From Symsagittifera roscoffensis (Eukaryota; Xenacoelomorpha; Acoela; Convolutidae): a DNA stretch of 64,000 nt. The stretch lies in assembly GCF_963678635.1 (NCBI RefSeq), contig NC_087067.1:19785639-19849638 (forward strand). The letters run 5' to 3'. Every line of letters begins with the position of its first letter. Within the stretch, counting starts at the first letter, position 1. A program made the position numbers and the translations under genes. This document shows, piece by piece, positions 1-10,188 of the stretch. The notes below the pieces were generated by a model, which saw only the letters and a program-made list of their open reading frames with translations, had not been told where the DNA came from and did no database searches.

Positions 1-416
1 TTCGGAAAACGTTTGGTATTTTTGAGTTCTGTTTCTGCATTCACTGATGTTTCAATTTATTGTTTTGCTTAAGATTTGTCATGGCTCATTAAGAAATTTT
101 GGATCTTTTCACTGGATAATGATGAATTAATGAAATTGGCTGGTAAATGTAAATATACGTCAGTCAAATAGTACTCGGCAGATTCGAATGACCGGTTCAT
201 CAAAATCGATACCGTCAAGATGAGCAAAGCGTCAAACTTTTTTCAAGTTTCAGGCCAAATTTCGCATATATAATTTTTTCATATCCAACTAGCCTAACCT
301 GATACAAGATTATGTCTATCTGTATTTGATTCGGTTTTCAATTCAAAATATCGAATACTTACACGTAGAAAATGAGTTCTGTTGTGCCTTTTAACCATGG
401 CGACAGAAACCGTCTA
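1..416. other. Non-coding flank downstream of the RNA-binding gene
   Basis: AT-rich sequence beyond the predicted stop codon of the minus-strand gene that follows. It may contain that gene's 3' UTR. I see no coding exon, RNA gene or recognisable repeat here. Confidence 0.5.
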
Positions 417-3400
417 TCAGGATCCACGGGGGTTGAAAACTGAAGTTCTACTAGCCGTTAACTTCAGTAATATAAAAATTTTTGTAAATCAAAATGTTTG
501 TAATATTCAGAATTTTGTCAGAGCTCAAAACTACATACATTTTAAAACAAAATTTTAGACCAGCGGAAAAACAAACGCTGATTTCCTGAAAATAAATTAC
601 ATTTTAGCACTTGATTCCCTGAATCATTAATTTGATTTATTAAAATTTCTGAAAAATCTTGATTATTTCGGTGAGAACACATTTTTAAATACATCATTTT
701 TTAAGAATATTGCGCCGCTAGCTTCATTAAAGTCATTTAAAAACATTTTGAAACTAAGTGCATCTCTAAAATTCTATTTAAATTAAACGCCTGTAAAGTT
801 TACTTGAAAATGATTAATTAATTTGGATACTCAAACATTCTTTCAACCGAAATTCGCAAGCAATTATCTTGTAAAATTCCTAACTTTTCCAATAACTACT
901 AACTTTAAAGATTATGGTTAATGAAGCTTAAAGTTTTTGAAAATTAAATATGTGCTCTCGAGCATTTTTCATGTATTGTTTCAAAATAATACGCGACTTA
1001 CCTCCACCGTAAGCATACGGACTGTAGCCATAAGGACCGGGAATTTGAGGGGGGTGCTGCTGGTACCCGTATCCACCGCCTCCTCCCCTGTTGTTGTATC
1101 CCCCTCCCCCATAGTAGCTATTGGGTCCTCCCCTTGGGGGTCTATTGTATCCTCCATCGAAGTATCCCCCTCGCCCACGTGACGGCCCACTGTAACCCCC
1201 TCCTCCGCCTCTGTTGAATCGCGCAGGACGATTTTCTGCAGAAAAAAATTTGGCCATGTACATGAGTATTGGAGAAATTTCACGAGAAATTAGTTGCTAA
1301 GTTTGAGAGATAGTCACTTTTGCAGCGAAGAAGACAAGCAATTATGAGCTTGTGTGGTAGCTTAAACAAGCTTTATTTTTGGTTAACGAGAATGTTATTC
1401 CTCGAATGGAGCCACGTTTTCTCGAAATAAAATCGAACATGGGAACCTGCTTTAAGGCATTTTACAAGGCTTTAAACAACCAAATCAAGTGTACCTCGTT
1501 GGCTTTTGGGCTGCCCTTTCTCAAAATGCAGTGGCGACTCATTGATGATCTTGTTGTCATACTTCTCCACAAACTTAGTCGCATCTTCCCACTTGGTCAA
1601 AAAGAAAAACGCGAATCTGCAATTCGACGTCACAGTTGACTTCGTCAATTCTATATTTTCATCTTCAAGTAGTTTCTTAACACATGCCACTAGATTAGCA
1701 TCGAAGAACTTTGAATCGTCGCCTCGGATTGAGGCAAACAGGAAGGGTTCGGAATCGGGGTCGTCAGAGTCCTCGGGTTGAACGTCCTCTTTCACAGATA
1801 CCGTGTATGCGATGTGTCCAATGACGACATTGCCCAATTTACTGACCATGTCGGCTTGTTCTTCTTCGGTTTCAAGTCCGATTATTACCTCCCTGCAAAC
1901 AACTTGTTAAGTTAAAAATTAACAATTAACTAAACGAGACCCAAAAAAAAACGTTTCAAAAAAATGCACCACAATAAAGCTCTTTGAAGTTCAAGAACCA
2001 AAAAGTAAATCCCTTTTTTGCGCTTAATGGAAAACTTCAAAAGAAATCGAATTGCACAAGACCTAAATAAGTGTCGTTACTTCGTTTATATTGAAACTTA
2101 AAAACACTTGCCAATCATAAGTATGCTTATGTTCGTATTTCACTCACCAAAATGTTCAGCTAACCATACGAGCTTCAATTGCGAGAATATGAAAAACATA
2201 GCCAACTGACAGTTGGAAAAGAGTAATGAACGCATGGAAACTGAAAAAAAAACGACTTTTTGACAAAACTGGATCAATCAGTAAAACTTTTATTTCGCTG
2301 AGAAATCTGATAATTAATTTCCATTTTCGAAATTAGAAATCTATCACGTTTTTCGTGCCCTTTACATTTTGCTGTTCGATAGTGGATTATGCATTCCTTT
2401 TAACAATAGAAATGCACTGAACTTAAAAGAAATCTTAAGTAAAACCGCGAAAAATTAATATACAACAAATACCTCTGAGATATATGGTGCTTAGTTGTTT
2501 ATAACCATTATCTCTTGAGAAATAAATCTTCTTCTTCTTACCTTATTATGTGCTCGCTACGGATTTTGAACTAAGTTCAAGAGCTTGAAACATTCAATTT
2601 ATGATTATTAGCAGTTCTGAACTTCAAATACAAATTTTCATGCTTTAGGGCCACAAAAACAACAACAAAAAAAACGTTTGTCTTAAGACAACTAAAATTG
2701 AAGTTTTAACAGATTTGAATTGCACAAATACTTTGATGGGTTTACAGATACTCAACGAACAATTATTTTTAGATGCGTTATAAATACAAATGATGCACTC
2801 ACTTTCCGTCCCTCGTGGAGTAGTGTCTCAATACATGGAAGGATGCGTCCTTCACATACTTGGCAACTTCTTGTGCCATTTCCTCGTCAACTCGCAAGGC
2901 TGAATTACTCGGCTTGAAAGAGACGCTATGCAACTCGGCTGAAAAATGAAACATAGCCAAAAGAAGGTTGGAAAAGTGTATAAGAACAAGGAATCAAAAA
3001 AAATTGATTAAGAATCTCATCAAAAAATATAGTTTAAAGCTCTTTAAATTTCAAGAAAAACTTTTGATTGACCCGTTTTTTGATAAAAATTGACCCAATT
3101 TAAGAAAACTGGATCAATAGATAAATTTCAAAAAGCTTTAAATCCAAAAGTTCAAAAACTAGAAACGTTCATGTTTTTTGTGACCTTTACACTTTTACAG
3201 TCCGATAGTGGAGTTTTCCTTCTTTTAAACAAAGTAAATGAACTGAACGTAAAAAGAAATCGCGAAAAACCATACTTCAGCGAGATCAAATTTTTACTTT
3301 TTCACTACTTTTACTGTCACTTAATCACTTGAAGTGTCTTCACTACTTAAAAATATTTTGAAAGTATTCTGCTACACTATTTTTACTTCAATTAAAATTC

Positions 3401-4770
3401 ATTTCAACGATGTTTGATTCCTGATTATTTCATAATATGAACTCTGCGCATTGCATTTAATCTACTGGCTGAAATCATTTCAGAAAAACTGAGTTGAATT
3501 ATTACCTCTTCCTATTCTTCGCTTGACTGACCAAATGACTCCCGAGATCAATTTGTCGTCAAAATCATTGCATGCTTTCTCTACGTCATTGTGAGATCCT
3601 ACTTTGAGGAAAGCGTGACTAAATAAAGCAACAAACAATTACTAGCAATTTTACACTAATTCGTTATTCCTATTTGCGATTTTTTGACAGCACAGTAGTG
3701 ATTCTTGGACGAAAATAACTAATTAACAAAGTCATATTGAAACATTTTGAATTTACGTTCTGCGTTGACATTGCACCTCTACAACTTCAATTTCGCTTTC
3801 TTTAAACGCATTCTTCAGATCTCCTAAAAGTCCCTCATTAAGAGCCAGTGTTCTTCTTTTCGGCGCAACGTAAATTTTATGATCTTCCTCAATCGTTACT
3901 TTCAGTTCCTCTGGTTGCGGAAGCTCTGGCTTCGGTTCCGGGTCACCACTCGGAGGCGGCGGTGGAGGAGGCGGTTGGGAGAAATCCTCGCCCGGATTGC
4001 CAACAATCTGTTGAGTCTGCATCATCGCAACTGGGGCTCCAAAAGTCAAGGGATTCTGGTAGGTGACATTGTACTGCTGCATATCATATCCTGTGTACGT
4101 TGGGGCATTTTGTACCGCATAAGAAGCTGCATTTTGTGAATTGTATTCTGGCATCGTCTGTTGCTGTTCTTGGTTTTCAGGCTGGGTCGTTTGCTGAGTT
4201 TGGTATGAGACAGGTGCCACTGCAATACTTTCAGATGCAGTAGTTTCTACAACGTTCACAGCAGTTTCTTCTGTTTCAACATGAGCAGTTCCATTGCTTC
4301 CAGTGGGTGCTGTTTCCTTAAAGAGCATAAATATTGAATATAATGGCAATACAATAAGTTTAACTCTTAGTGCCAGTTTAAAAGAAAAATTTGGTCAATG
4401 TATCGAAATGATCTTAGCTGGGTAGAGACTTCAAAAAGCGAAGGGTTGTAGTAATATGTACGCAACGCTTAATGACATCAAAGAAAACTATGAAAAAACA
4501 GTGGTTAGGGGAAAAAACTTGACCAGTTACTGTTTGACAGTTAGAAAACTTTACCTCGTGATTTGAATTAGAACTAGCGACTTCAGTGTTTTCAGTTACT
4601 CCGACAGAATCATCTCCTGAACCATTTACAGTCTGATCTTCTGTCTTTGCATCACTAGTATCTTCACTTTGCATGCTTATCTCGTTTTCTGTTAGTGCAT
4701 CAGCGACCTCCTCTTTCGCTTTTTTAGAGCGCGGAGACTTAGAGCTTGATTTCCTTTTGGCTGCAGGCAT
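417..4770 (-). CDS. RGG-tailed RNA-binding protein with three divergent RRM-like units (hnRNP-like), 7 exons
   Basis: Exons read on the minus strand: 4770-4555, 4316-3757, 3618-3506, 2938-2803, 1892-1495, 1235-1002 and probably 439-417. All introns are GT-AG and the phases agree, giving about 559 residues. The start MPAAKRKSSSKSPRSKKAK is a basic, nuclear-localisation-like segment. It is followed by an acidic Ser/Thr-rich and Gln-rich stretch and a run of eight prolines. Three consecutive segments then have the beta-alpha-beta size and hydrophobic pattern of RRMs, starting near KIYVAPKRR, LHSVSFKPS and PFLFASIRG. The canonical RNP1 and RNP2 aromatics are largely missing. The tail is Gly/Arg/Tyr-rich (RGGYFDGGYNRPPRGG). 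This layout suggests a nuclear RNA-binding protein of the hnRNP type. The exact ortholog is not recognised. The last exon (ending VFNPRGS) is the least certain. The start codon lies only about 60 bp from a transposon-derived repeat. Confidence 0.8.
2196..2455 (+). repeat. Dispersed intronic repeat, copy 1
   Basis: Lies in the intron between the fourth and fifth exons of the RNA-binding gene. It starts near GCCAACTGACAGTTGG and ends near AACCGCGAAAAA. The same order of motifs occurs at 2950-3280, 53251-53635 and 57003-57376: 'actggatcaat', then 'tttcgctg.gaaatctgataattaa', then 'gtgacctttacattttgctgttcgatagtgga', then 'aatgcactgaactt'. No protein is encoded. It is a non-autonomous interspersed repeat; the class is not identified. 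Confidence 0.7.
2950..3280 (+). repeat. Dispersed intronic repeat, copy 2
   Basis: Lies in the intron just upstream of exon 2938-2803. It shares with copy 1 the opening 'aaacatagcc', the central 'aaaactggatcaat', the 'gtgacctttacacttttacagtccgatagtgga' block and the 'gaactgaacgtaaaaagaaatcgcgaaaaa' end, with more divergence in the middle. Confidence 0.65.
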
Positions 4771-4828
4771 ATCTGATTCTATAAATTGATCTTCGTAAGC
4801 TTTGGCACAAAGGTAAAGTAAGCTAAGT

Positions 4829-5139
4829 TGAAGTAAGACAAGTCGGCGACGAGCAGTTTTGATTCAATTGAAATTATGTGGAAAAGTTCATTAACACTTT
4901 GAGCAAAAACTCAAAAACCGACAAGACGTAGTAAGCTTTTATGATCATCTAAGAAAAAATAAAAATTTTAATTGCAACTGAAAGTTTATGACATGATTCT
5001 AGTCTTAGAAACTATGACATCTTATAGGCCAAACTTCAATACGTCTAAAGAGGGTAACTAGCTCTGACCATTTGTTCTTGGTCTATTCTTTCTAATCCTA
5101 GTCCATATCTTTTGCACTCCAAAATTACGGGCTGTTATT
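4829..5139. repeat. Repeat R, copy 1 (about 311 bp)
   Basis: Nearly identical (more than 90% by eye) to 34789-35098. It starts 'aagtaagacaagtcggcgac' and ends at 'acgggctgttatt'. It encodes nothing recognisable. Here it sits directly upstream of the RNA-binding gene, about 60 bp from the start codon, so it may form part of that gene's promoter or 5' UTR. It may be a tail segment of LINE-R or an independent element. Confidence 0.75.
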
Positions 5140-5158
5140 CTTTTCTTTAATTTTTTTT

Positions 5159-5270
5159 GGTAATCGGAAGGTCAAAAGTATCATAGTAACCGAGGTTACA
5201 GTCAGGAGTCCCTTCATCACGTATTCCAGTCGAAAACCTTGGAATTTTCTGGATATGGAAGTGATAATGA

Positions 5271-5271
<1 letters not shown>
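5159..5271. repeat. Repeat R2, copy 1: 3'-flanking part of the interrupted LINE-R
   Basis: Matches 42598-42707 over about 110 bp ('ggtcaaaagtatca.agtaaccgagg.' through 'atatggaagtgataatgat'). At 42.7 kb this block runs straight into the sequence that here lies at 28721. The two halves are therefore the flanks of one interrupted older repeat. Confidence 0.75.

Positions 5272-5301
<30 letters not shown>
5272..5301. repeat. (AGT)n microsatellite, tail of LINE-1
   Basis: Ten AGT triplets. On the LINE-1 strand this is (ACT)n and it lies exactly where the element ends against the old target sequence. It is therefore best read as the simple-repeat 3' tail that CR1-like LINEs carry, not as a chance microsatellite. 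Confidence 0.75.
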
Positions 5302-5302
<1 letters not shown>

Positions 5303-6399
5303 TAGGCTTTAGGATTTCTCCATGGGTTTTGAACCCTCGTTTATAAGTTCATAATTTTTCCCGGTGGGTTGCAGTTTCCACACCAGCAAAGAATTCTCCA
5401 CATACACAAGTTGTTTTCTGCAAAATTTCTGTTGAAGAATTTCCAAAACGTGTTTGTTATAGATATTTTCAGGCTGTCATAATCTTGATTTTCGAAGTCC
5501 ACAATTTGGCTAAAGTAGTTGTATAGCGTATTAGAACGTATATAATAATTTTCATTTGACTTTTTCAGTCTTGTTGCATGAACAGCAATCTCACCACGTG
5601 TTGCTTGTCTCGTTCGTGATTCGTTTTTATGAATAATTGTATTCAAATCAATGTCATGTTTATTTTTTAGTAGTGAAACTAAGTACAATATGTCGTGTAA
5701 TTCAAAGTACATTGAGAGTGGAAGGAGCTTTAAAAATTTCAGTCTTTCAGTATAACTCATTTTGAAGTTATTTGTAATCCAAGATGTCGCTCGTTTTTGT
5801 ACTCTTTCTAGTTGTCTTAATTCTGCTTTGTTCGGATACCATGTTTGCGATGCATAGCTTATGATTGGTACGATGTATCCGCAGTATAAGTTTAATTTTG
5901 ACTTTAATGATGTTTTTTTCGAGATATTTCGTTTGATTTTGTAAAAAGCTCCCATTGCTTTTGATATGCGATTTTCAGCATTTACTGACCACGAAAAGTT
6001 GTCACACATTAAAATACCTAAGTCTTTTTGGGTCTTTGCGGTATCAACATTTGTATTAAATAGTGTAACTTCCATTTTCCCTTTGAGGTTTAACAAATTA
6101 CATTTATCTTCATTCAGCGGCATTTTATTTTCTTTGCACCATTTTTCAACATTTGCCGTGTCTTTTTGCAGATGAATTTCTTCAGTAGACAAGATCTTCA
6201 TATCGTCACAATAGTTAAAACAATCTGAATTCTCAATGCATTTGGGAAAGTCGTTAATGAATATGATAAAAAGTAGAGGGCCAAGAATTGAGCCCTGTGG
6301 TACACCGCTAGTTACTTCTTTCAGAGTTGATGAACTTTTATTGATTTTCACAAACTGCATTCTATCTGTTAGATAGTCTTGTATTATGTCTTGTATTTG
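5272..6399 (-). mobile_element. LINE-1 (CR1-like), 3' part: RT C-terminal half, short 3' UTR and (ACT)n tail
   Basis: Coding from 6399 down to the stop at 5341. The segment carries the RT motif GVPQGSILGPLLFIIFINDF, the catalytic box NYCDDMKIL (Y-x-DD present) and the thumb/C-terminal region with QLERVQKRATSWI, typical of CR1/Jockey-group LINEs. The 3' UTR is only about 40 bp. The N-terminal half of the same ORF lies at 25060-26892. The Gypsy element inserted between them, and the frame reads smoothly from one side to the other (NIGLSIQ then IQDIIQDYL). I see no stop in the coding sequence other than the Gypsy insertion. Confidence 0.9.
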
Positions 6400-6569
6400 T
6401 GTGACATTCGACCAGAATGTGAAAAATGCAATCTCTGCAGAATTCGGAATTTTAGCAGTAAACCTTCCGGATTGGTGGTTTTTATGAACTAAGGGCGTTA
6501 TTGGAACGTTTAGCCAAACGGTGAAGGCTGGAATATTCTAGTATTTTAAAATTTCAAAAATTCGAATGA

Positions 6570-6577
6570 TGACGTCA
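6570..6577. promoter_or_regulatory. CRE-type octamer TGACGTCA in the LTR
   Basis: A perfect 8-bp CREB/ATF consensus palindrome about 170 bp into the LTR. It is conserved in the 3' copy at 24291-24298. It could be an enhancer site for host bZIP factors. This is inference from the motif only. Confidence 0.4.
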
Positions 6578-6730
6578 CATTTCCGAGAAATGCTGAAACG
6601 GCCATTTTAACAAAAAACGAGAGAGGAAACAGAACAACAACGTTAGTTGCGCTGACGAGGACAACTCTATTGAAATTGAAGAAGTCGAAATTGAAGAAAA
6701 ACAGCAGCAGAGTGCAGAGAACTTTCCGAG

Positions 6731-6762
6731 TTGCAACTATTGTGCTGCTACAATAGTTGCAA
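6731..6762. other. Perfect 12-bp stem-loop in the LTR
   Basis: TTGCAACTATTG and CAATAGTTGCAA are exact inverted repeats around an 8-nt loop. The structure is present in both LTRs. It would form a stable hairpin in the RNA if transcribed; its position relative to the transcription start is unknown. Confidence 0.7.
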
Positions 6763-7337
6763 GGCCGTTGCGAACAACGGTGAAGGGTAAGAAATCAGCC
6801 TTCCGTGTTATCGTGAAATCGAACTTAAGGAGCTTGATTCACCGGATTCAAGAATTCGGAAGGGTCTCGGGACGGAAAACTTTTATTGACTCAGATGAAC
6901 TTTTAGCATCCTGTCATGTCCTGACTTGAATTTAATTGATATTTGGATTAGTTTTGACAAGGATGAGGTGCTAAGAGTTGGGGGGGGGAAAGGGTTGATC
7001 TATCTTCGATGGAGATGATGATTTTTATCTACTGAACAAAAACAATAGTAATATAATAAATAGTAGCCCTGTTTTTAGGAGTGACCTCGTGGTCTGGGGA
7101 TACTGAGACCCAGCCATGAGCTCACTATTTTTGCATGTAATTCAGTTAATTTGAGCGTTCTGGTCGAAGCCGGAGAACAGTAACGTTTTTGTCGACCCGA
7201 TGTAAGAAAGACCACCGAAAAGTACTGGCTTGGTAGAGACGGTGAAAAACATGCAAAGCTCTGTTTAGACGCTAGCCAGTCGTCCTAAGACTTAGTTTTG
7301 TTATCCGTCGATATGTATCTTCCGGGCGAATGTTACA

Positions 7338-10188
7338 TGTATGTTTTTATGGCGCTCCTGGGTGCTATTCTTTTTTAACATCATGACCGGCAGAACCGTT
7401 AACGAGCACTCCGCGCCGAGCGGATGCTCACATCAACGCCCTTAATAGGCCTAAACCGCCGGGGCGGAAGGGTAGTTCGGAACGCGGAGGCCTTCCGGAT
7501 TGCCGTGAATAGTTTTTTAACCTAGTTAAGACCGAAAATTCACGAACCAGGAAGGGTGGGGGGATCGGCCGTCCCCTCGCCCCCTGAGTGGTTGGTGACC
7601 AAAAACACTTAAAGATATAAGTAAAACCAAACAAAAAGTAGTATAGTACCCAAGAAAAACAAAAAACATAAAAAAATAACCGAAAAAACCAAAAACAGTA
7701 AAAAAGTAAAAAATCAGTAGAAATCATCCCCCCAGACAAGATGTGATTCAACCCCCCCGTTTGTTGTTGATAGATATATTGTTGTTACAGGCAATTATAT
7801 CAGTCAGGATCGTTACGATCAGTTTTGTAGCCCGTTTGTGAGGCTTGTACTGTAGGGTTATTTGAGCATTTAAGCACGTTAATGATAAATTGCGCTCATT
7901 CCGGAAGGGTCAGCTGATTTGCGCTCAATTCGGAAGGGTCCTGGGTGAAGACCGATCCGGCAAGCAGTACAAGGAGCAACAAGAAGGGGCTCAACGACAA
8001 CAACAATCGACTGTTGGGTATCGTTAACAAGTTTTGTATCCCTTTTGGTACAAAAAGTAAGATAGTAATCTGTGGGGGGCTCGACAGTGCTGCACTGTAG
8101 TGACCCTTCACCGAACTGCGAATATCCGAGTTAAGCACCTTAATTCGGATAATAAACAAACCCGGAGGGGTATAGTATTGCTAATATTATTACTTATATA
8201 GCCTAAATTAATAGTCTTATATCGTTTTTCAGTGAAAAACAACGAAAACAGACCGGTTTTTAGGGTCAAAATAGCGATATTTTGATCCCCCACAAGTCGC
8301 GATTTTTGAGATATCGATTTTTTTTGAAACGGAAAAAAGCGCTAAGTTAGTGTGTTACATCGTAACTGCACTACTGTAATAAGGAGAACCGTTTAACTTC
8401 AGTTCGGAAGTGGTTGGAACTAGTTTGGTACCAAAAACCAAATTTTCCCATTTTTTGATAGTAAGAAGCACTATAAAATCAGAAAATTTTTTGAAATCTT
8501 TGAGTTAGGACAGTAAAAATAGTTGTTCGGACAACGTCCACTAGTGAATCTACGAGTTTTAAAACCCGCTACCCGAAAGCCTTCCGGGTTGCAGAGAAAT
8601 CGAACATAACGTGTTTGATTTGGTGGATTCATCAATCCGGAGGGGTCCAGGTAGCATAGTTTTTCGCAAATTTTTTCTACAAAAGCGATTTAGATCGGGT
8701 CTTTTGCATTGAACTAGAAGAGTATAGGCCTTCTGAGCTCAGATCAATAATTTTTAGGTCGAAAGGACCAGATTTGCGGAAAAAGTTAGGCGGAACCTAT
8801 AAGAGAGAAAATTTTTGAGTTTGGAAAAAAGACGTTTTGGTTAATAACTTTGGAACTACAGAGGATATCGAGTCAATCTTGGTACCATTAGATCAGAAAT
8901 TAGCTGAACTTACTAGTAGGAAAGAGAATTACTCGAAAAAGCGAGCGAGAAAATTTTTTGAGATTGTTTTTAGCAAATTAAACAAATCCGGAGGGGTACA
9001 CCCTTCACGTTTTATAAATTTTTCTGAAAAACCCTTATACCTCTACCAAAAGTTGATAGCGATTGAACTAAGTAACTTAGGACAGTTCTAGACAAAAAGG
9101 GAGGGCTGAAGGCACAAGACAACCATAGTAGAGTCGAAATTAGGCAAGTGATAAGACCCTTCGCCGTTAGTGTGAATTGTCAAATAAGTGCCTTAACTTC
9201 AATCCGGAGGGGTCTAGGAAAGGACCCTATACCCTTCCCAGTTAATTTAAACAGCATAAAAGCAACGCAGAACGTATCCGGAGGGGTATAAGCTGAAATT
9301 AAGAAAACTACGAAAAGCTACTTTGACAGAGCTAAGGGCTCCCAATCCGGAGGGGTCGAAATTTTTCAAAGTCAGAAGGGTCCTATTTGTGCCAATCCGG
9401 AGGGGTATTATTTTATTAAGGACTTAGGTAAACGAAAGAAAGACTAAAAAGCGAGAGGTATTAGATTATTAATACACAGGCTAGGTATCAGTGACTGCAC
9501 TGGTAACTTGCCTTTCAAAAAGAACCAGACTAATACAAAACAGGTCCGAACTCGGATATTCGCGACACTAAGTCTAAATTAAAAAGAGCGTGACTCATTG
9601 GTGTGGATTGGAACATAATACGTTTTTGGGAAAAGTGACTGCCCTGAGGATTTTAGTAGGTCTAGCTCGGGCAGTCCGAAGGCAGATAGGTAACACAGTA
9701 CTCGGTGGGTGCAATAGACGCCCACTTGAGAAAATAACTGCCTTCAAAGTTTTGTCTGTTTGGTGCAGCACCAAGCAGGGAAAGCTTTTTCTTTAAAAGA
9801 CAGGTTCGACTATTGTACTGCGACCGACTAAGAGTACAAGACACATACGTTTTTTTATATATACATTCATATTGTGTCAATATATATTTTTTGTTTTTGA
9901 TTTTAAATCAACCTAAACTGTGCTTGATTGGGTAGTGAGTACACTATCTTTTAAATTGACTGATAACATCATATTGTGCTAGTTTCCAGATCTTTGGACC
10001 GATAATCGGCTAGTGTGGATAAATTTTATACAAACTGTACTCTGACAACATACAGGGATTCGTGGTCACTATTTAGTAGAATCTGGTGAAATTTATTGTG
10101 TTGTGTTGTGTCATTATTATTGTTAATAAAACTATAAGGTCTCTAGCAATTGAGTCAAGAGTAGGCATAGGAAAGTGACAAATAAAGA
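7338..10188 (+). other. Long leader between 5' LTR and gag of the Gypsy element
   Basis: About 2.85 kb without a convincing long ORF on the plus strand, far longer than a usual Gypsy leader. A possible tRNA primer-binding site begins at the TGGCGCTCCTGG near 7350, about a dozen bases after the LTR. I could not match it to a particular tRNA, so it is weak. The leader contains seven copies of a 13-mer (separate entry). Some short ATG-started frames exist (for example 8837-9091) but look incidental. A leader of this length would be compatible with packaging or translation-control elements, or with splicing to downstream ORFs. Confidence 0.7.
8161..9406 (+). repeat. Seven dispersed copies of a 13-mer AATCCGGAGGGGT in the leader
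   Basis: Copies at 8162-8173 (first base or two differ), 8634-8646, 8985-8997, 9201-9213, 9275-9287 (TAT start), 9344-9356 and 9394-9406. All are on the plus strand. Spacing is irregular (from 50 to about 470 bp) and the intervening sequence is unrelated. Weaker relatives (TTCCGGAAGGGT, AATTCGGAAGGGT) occur near 7899, 7927 and in the LTR at 6853. A motif kept while its surroundings diverge suggests an RNA or protein binding site, but the function is unknown. Confidence 0.8.

Larger units (their letters stand above)
6400..7337 (+). repeat. 5' LTR of the Gypsy element
   Basis: 938 bp, starting TGTGACATTCG and ending CGAATGTTACA. It is repeated as the 3' LTR with two substitutions and one length change in a G-run. 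It contains a palindromic TGACGTCA and a strong hairpin (see separate entries). Confidence 0.97.

Noticed and set aside
937-1283. Plus- and minus-strand frames overlapping the RGG exon
   Set aside because: Low-complexity GC-rich exon leaves alternative frames open; only the spliced minus frame gives a coherent RGG tail with matching splice phases.
7428-9880. Short frames in the Gypsy leader as genes
   Set aside because: No domain, short, and on both strands equally; the repeated 13-mer runs through one of them (8837-9091).
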